From an uncultured Bacilli bacterium (GTDB lineage Bacteria > Bacillota_I > Bacilli_A > RF39 > UBA660): a DNA stretch of 64,000 bases. The position numbers were made by a program, and so were the translations under genes. Below the pieces are notes generated by a model that worked only from the letters and a program-made list of their open reading frames with translations, did no database searches and had not been told where the DNA came from. This document shows positions 62,113 to 64,000 of this stretch, piece after piece; position 1 is the stretch's first letter, and each line of letters starts with the position of its first letter. The DNA is taken from NCBI GenBank assembly GCA_934098745.1, contig CAKOPG010000006.1, positions 13,683 through 77,682 on the forward strand. Reading direction: 5' to 3'.

Positions 62113-62141
62113 TTGATATTATTAAAAAAATATGATATTAT
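62113..62141 (+). promoter_or_regulatory. Promoter of the second camelysin-like pair
   Basis: TTGATA (62113-62118), 17-bp spacer, TATTAT (62136-62141) with TGA in front; an overlapping TATAAT lies at 62139. The arrangement is like that at 56379 (TTGATT, TGA, TATAAT). Confidence 0.55.
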
Positions 62142-62176
62142 AATACATATAATGATAAATAGGGAAAGGTGATAAA

Positions 62177-62749
62177 ATGGAATTTAAAAAAACAATCATA
62201 GTTCTAACTATCACTTTTACCATAATTATGCTAGCTATGATGGGCGTAAGTTATGGTTGGTATGCCTATTCCAACGCTGAAAGTGATATAAAAGGAACAA
62301 CTATTGAAAAAACTCCAACAACAATTTTTAGTCAAACAGAATATTTAAGAACTAGTCAGACGACTCCAATTTATGACGAAGATCGTTATGTATATGCAAA
62401 TAAAAATAGTTTTACTGTTACAATTGATGAGGAGTCTAAAGATTACTTAACTGCTATAGAAATAACGTTAGATAACATAAATATGTCATCCGAATTAAAA
62501 ATCCCTAATTACAAATATGAATTACTTCAAGATGGATTAACTATTGCCAGCGGAGATTTCAGTACTATTGAAAACTCTCAAACCCTAAAAATATTACCTA
62601 CAACTATAATAACTCCTAAAAGTTACCCATACACATATAATTATGAACTACTTATCTGGTTAAGTGACGATGGAACTAATCAAAACAATTTAATGAATAA
62701 AAAATTTAGTGCTAAAATCAATGTAAATACAGCTATGAAAAAAGAATGA
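62177..62749 (+). CDS. Exported camelysin/TasA-like protein C
   Basis: A 190-residue exported protein. The hydrophobic segment (ITFTIIMLAMMGVSYGWYAY) is followed by a polar beta-rich body. Near the end, LLIWLSDD and KFSAKINV correspond to the FWLDSS and YSGYID of protein A. GAAAGGTG precedes the ATG. Protein D follows 18 bp later, the same spacing as between A and B. Confidence 0.72.
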   Translation: MEFKKTIIVLTITFTIIMLAMMGVSYGWYAYSNAESDIKGTTIEKTPTTIFSQTEYLRTSQTTPIYDEDRYVYANKNSFTVTIDEESKDYLTAIEITLDNINMSSELKIPNYKYELLQDGLTIASGDFSTIENSQTLKILPTTIITPKSYPYTYNYELLIWLSDDGTNQNNLMNKKFSAKINVNTAMKKE

Positions 62750-62767
62750 TAGAAAGAAGGAAAGTAT

Positions 62768-63334
62768 ATGAAAAAAAGAAATATTATGATCATTACTGGT
62801 ATTCTATTTACAATTTTTTTAGTAGCTGGAGCAACATTTGCATTCTTTACTGCATATAAAGATAGTGGAAATAAAATTAATACTAACACCTCCAATTTTG
62901 GCGTAGTTTTTGAGCCCGGTAATCCAATAGATGGTAATATGGAATTATCAAGTAGTAAAGATGATTCCGGTGTATTGAAAACTGAGGTAAATATAAAAAT
63001 GAAATCTGGTAGTCCGCTAGCTAATGCTACAATATTTTTTACAATTGAAGAAATGACTGCCAATTTATCAATAGATGGTTTTATATGGGAAGTTGTAGGA
63101 ACTAGAAATAACGTAGAGACATATTCTAATAAAGGTACCTTTAAAGGGTATAACTCTACAACAAACAGAACTATCAATGTTGTGGAAAACTATCCCTTAA
63201 CCGAAGAAAATACCACATTTACTATTTACTTCTGGTTAAATGGTGATTTAATACAAGATACCAGTATCTTAAATTCAACATTCTCTGGTTATATAGGAGC
63301 CAAAACTGATAACTTTACTGCTGAATTAAAATAA
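62768..63334 (+). CDS. Exported camelysin/TasA-like protein D
   Basis: A 188-residue exported protein, the closest relative here of protein A: hydrophobic segment ending LVAGATFAFFTAY, then TNTSNFGVVFEPG, and near the end IYFWLNGD...FSGYIGAKT. AGATFAFF is the typical end of camelysin signal regions. The body is threonine- and asparagine-rich without cysteine. GAAGGAAAG precedes the ATG. A weak terminator follows. Confidence 0.77.
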   Translation: MKKRNIMIITGILFTIFLVAGATFAFFTAYKDSGNKINTNTSNFGVVFEPGNPIDGNMELSSSKDDSGVLKTEVNIKMKSGSPLANATIFFTIEEMTANLSIDGFIWEVVGTRNNVETYSNKGTFKGYNSTTNRTINVVENYPLTEENTTFTIYFWLNGDLIQDTSILNSTFSGYIGAKTDNFTAELK

Positions 63335-63336
63335 TT

Positions 63337-63368
63337 AAGAGTACATAATACTTTTAGTTATTTTTTTT
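63337..63368 (+). terminator. Probable terminator after protein D
   Basis: AAGAGTA (63337-63343) with TACTTTT (63349-63355), one G-T pair, CATAA loop, then AGTTA and eight T residues. Confidence 0.5.
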
Positions 63369-63401
63369 ACTATAAAAAATATAATATAATAGGTGATATT
63401 C

Positions 63402-64000
63402 ATGAAAATAATCATTGATCCATATCGTGGAGGAAATGATACTGGAAAAAATATCTCTGGTCAATATGAAAAAAATATTCTTTTAAATCTTTCCAAATAT
63501 ATGAATGAACAATTTGCCAAAGCCGGTATAGATTCTGAATTAGTAAGAACCAACGATGTTTCATTAACCGATAATGAAAGAACTAGTATAATTAATGAAT
63601 TAAAAAATAGTAATGATTTAATTATTCAAAACAGACTCTCTGAAGACAATCGATTAGAAATAATTTATCCATTAAGAAATAGTGATGCTCTACCTAGTCT
63701 GATTGCTAACAACCTTGAAACAAATGATATCAATATATCTAAATATTACCAACGAAGATTACCATCAGATACCATCTTTGATTATTATAGTGTTATTAGA
63801 AATACCGCTCCCAATGAAACCTTAATAATTGAATATAACAATCCTACTGATTACCAAAAAACAGTTGATATTATTGTGGACACCATTGCATTATATTTAG
63901 GAAGCAGTGCCAATACCTATACCGTTCAAAAAGGAGATTCTCTATATCAAATAGCTAAAAAATTTAATACCACCGTCGATGAAATAAAAAGAATAAATAA
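63402..64000 (+). CDS. LysM protein with a degenerate amidase_3 domain (3' end cut by window edge)
   Basis: At least 199 residues. The chain follows the N-acetylmuramoyl-L-alanine amidase (Amidase_3) fold from MKIIIDPYRGGNDTG through EKNILLNL, LVRTNDVSLTDNERTSIIN and TLIIEYNNPTD, then a LysM domain (YTVQKGDSLYQIAKKFN near 175). The zinc ligands are changed: the histidine of DPGHGG is arginine here, and the SIHxNA histidine position reads IIQNR. The two glutamates remain. It is therefore probably an inactive, glycan-binding relative. No signal peptide is present at this ATG; AGGTGAT precedes it. Confidence 0.8.
   Translation, partial: MKIIIDPYRGGNDTGKNISGQYEKNILLNLSKYMNEQFAKAGIDSELVRTNDVSLTDNERTSIINELKNSNDLIIQNRLSEDNRLEIIYPLRNSDALPSLIANNLETNDINISKYYQRRLPSDTIFDYYSVIRNTAPNETLIIEYNNPTDYQKTVDIIVDTIALYLGSSANTYTVQKGDSLYQIAKKFNTTVDEIKRIN

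Overview
The window is AT-rich DNA (high-20s percent GC by eye) from a bacterium using the standard code: TGA ends priA, yqzL and spoIIGA. Strong AAGGAGG-type ribosome sites, a T-box on leuS, a CIRCE-like heat-shock operator, MarR and OmpR-type regulators, a sortase and a sporulation sigma-E gene with its activating protease all point to Bacillota, class Bacilli. The base composition and the ClpB form without an N-domain suggest one of the uncultured, reduced gut lineages close to Erysipelotrichales or Mollicutes. The lineage is inferred; sigma-E and sortase argue for a walled, possibly spore-forming ancestor or cell.

Layout. 1-2.4 kb: divergent clpB and hsp20 around a CIRCE-like operator. 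2.4-10.2 kb: an unknown protein, priA, rlmD, a membrane protein, PAP2 phosphatase, Nudix, DUF1848 and csaA. 10.3-15.6 kb: an ABC transporter with its two-component system, the promoter carrying helically phased repeats. 15.6-20.7 kb: a complete arginine deiminase operon arcABCD. 20.7-24.3 kb: a degenerate ispE homologue and T-box-controlled leuS. 24.6-27.1 kb: a thioester/Cna-B adhesin with its own sortase. 27.2-31.3 kb: a MarR-controlled heterodimeric ABC exporter. 31.4-34.9 kb: vanZ-ybeY-cdd-era-yqzL-recO. 34.9-35.3 kb: five tRNA genes on the minus strand. 35.5-40.2 kb: two uncharacterised coiled-coil proteins, a DUF1292 protein, then rplM-rpsI. 40.3-47 kb: tRNA-Glu(CUC), an HD protein, pyrG, a glycolipid glucosyltransferase with a strongly structured leader, glyA and an Ig-repeat surface protein.

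47-52.4 kb holds comEA-comEC followed by a small foreign-looking insert (a decayed yhcG-type nuclease gene and a transglutaminase-like protein), then a second, diverged copy of only the 3' end of comEC. 52.4-54.3 kb holds spoIIGA-sigE and a DUF192 gene. 54.3-64 kb is a cell-surface region: a DUF4015 glycosidase-like protein, yutD, four short exported proteins resembling the camelysin/TasA type, a yqfQ-like gene, pilC and a prepilin peptidase, an unknown exported protein, gapA, and a truncated LysM protein whose amidase domain has lost its zinc histidines.

The genes suggest a fermentative cell that makes ATP from arginine, senses and exports toxic compounds, displays several sortase- or membrane-anchored surface proteins, and keeps part of a competence/type IV pilus apparatus. 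The least explained parts are the camelysin-like family around pilC-pilD, the coiled-coil pair at 35.5-38.8 kb, and the comEC-flanked insert.
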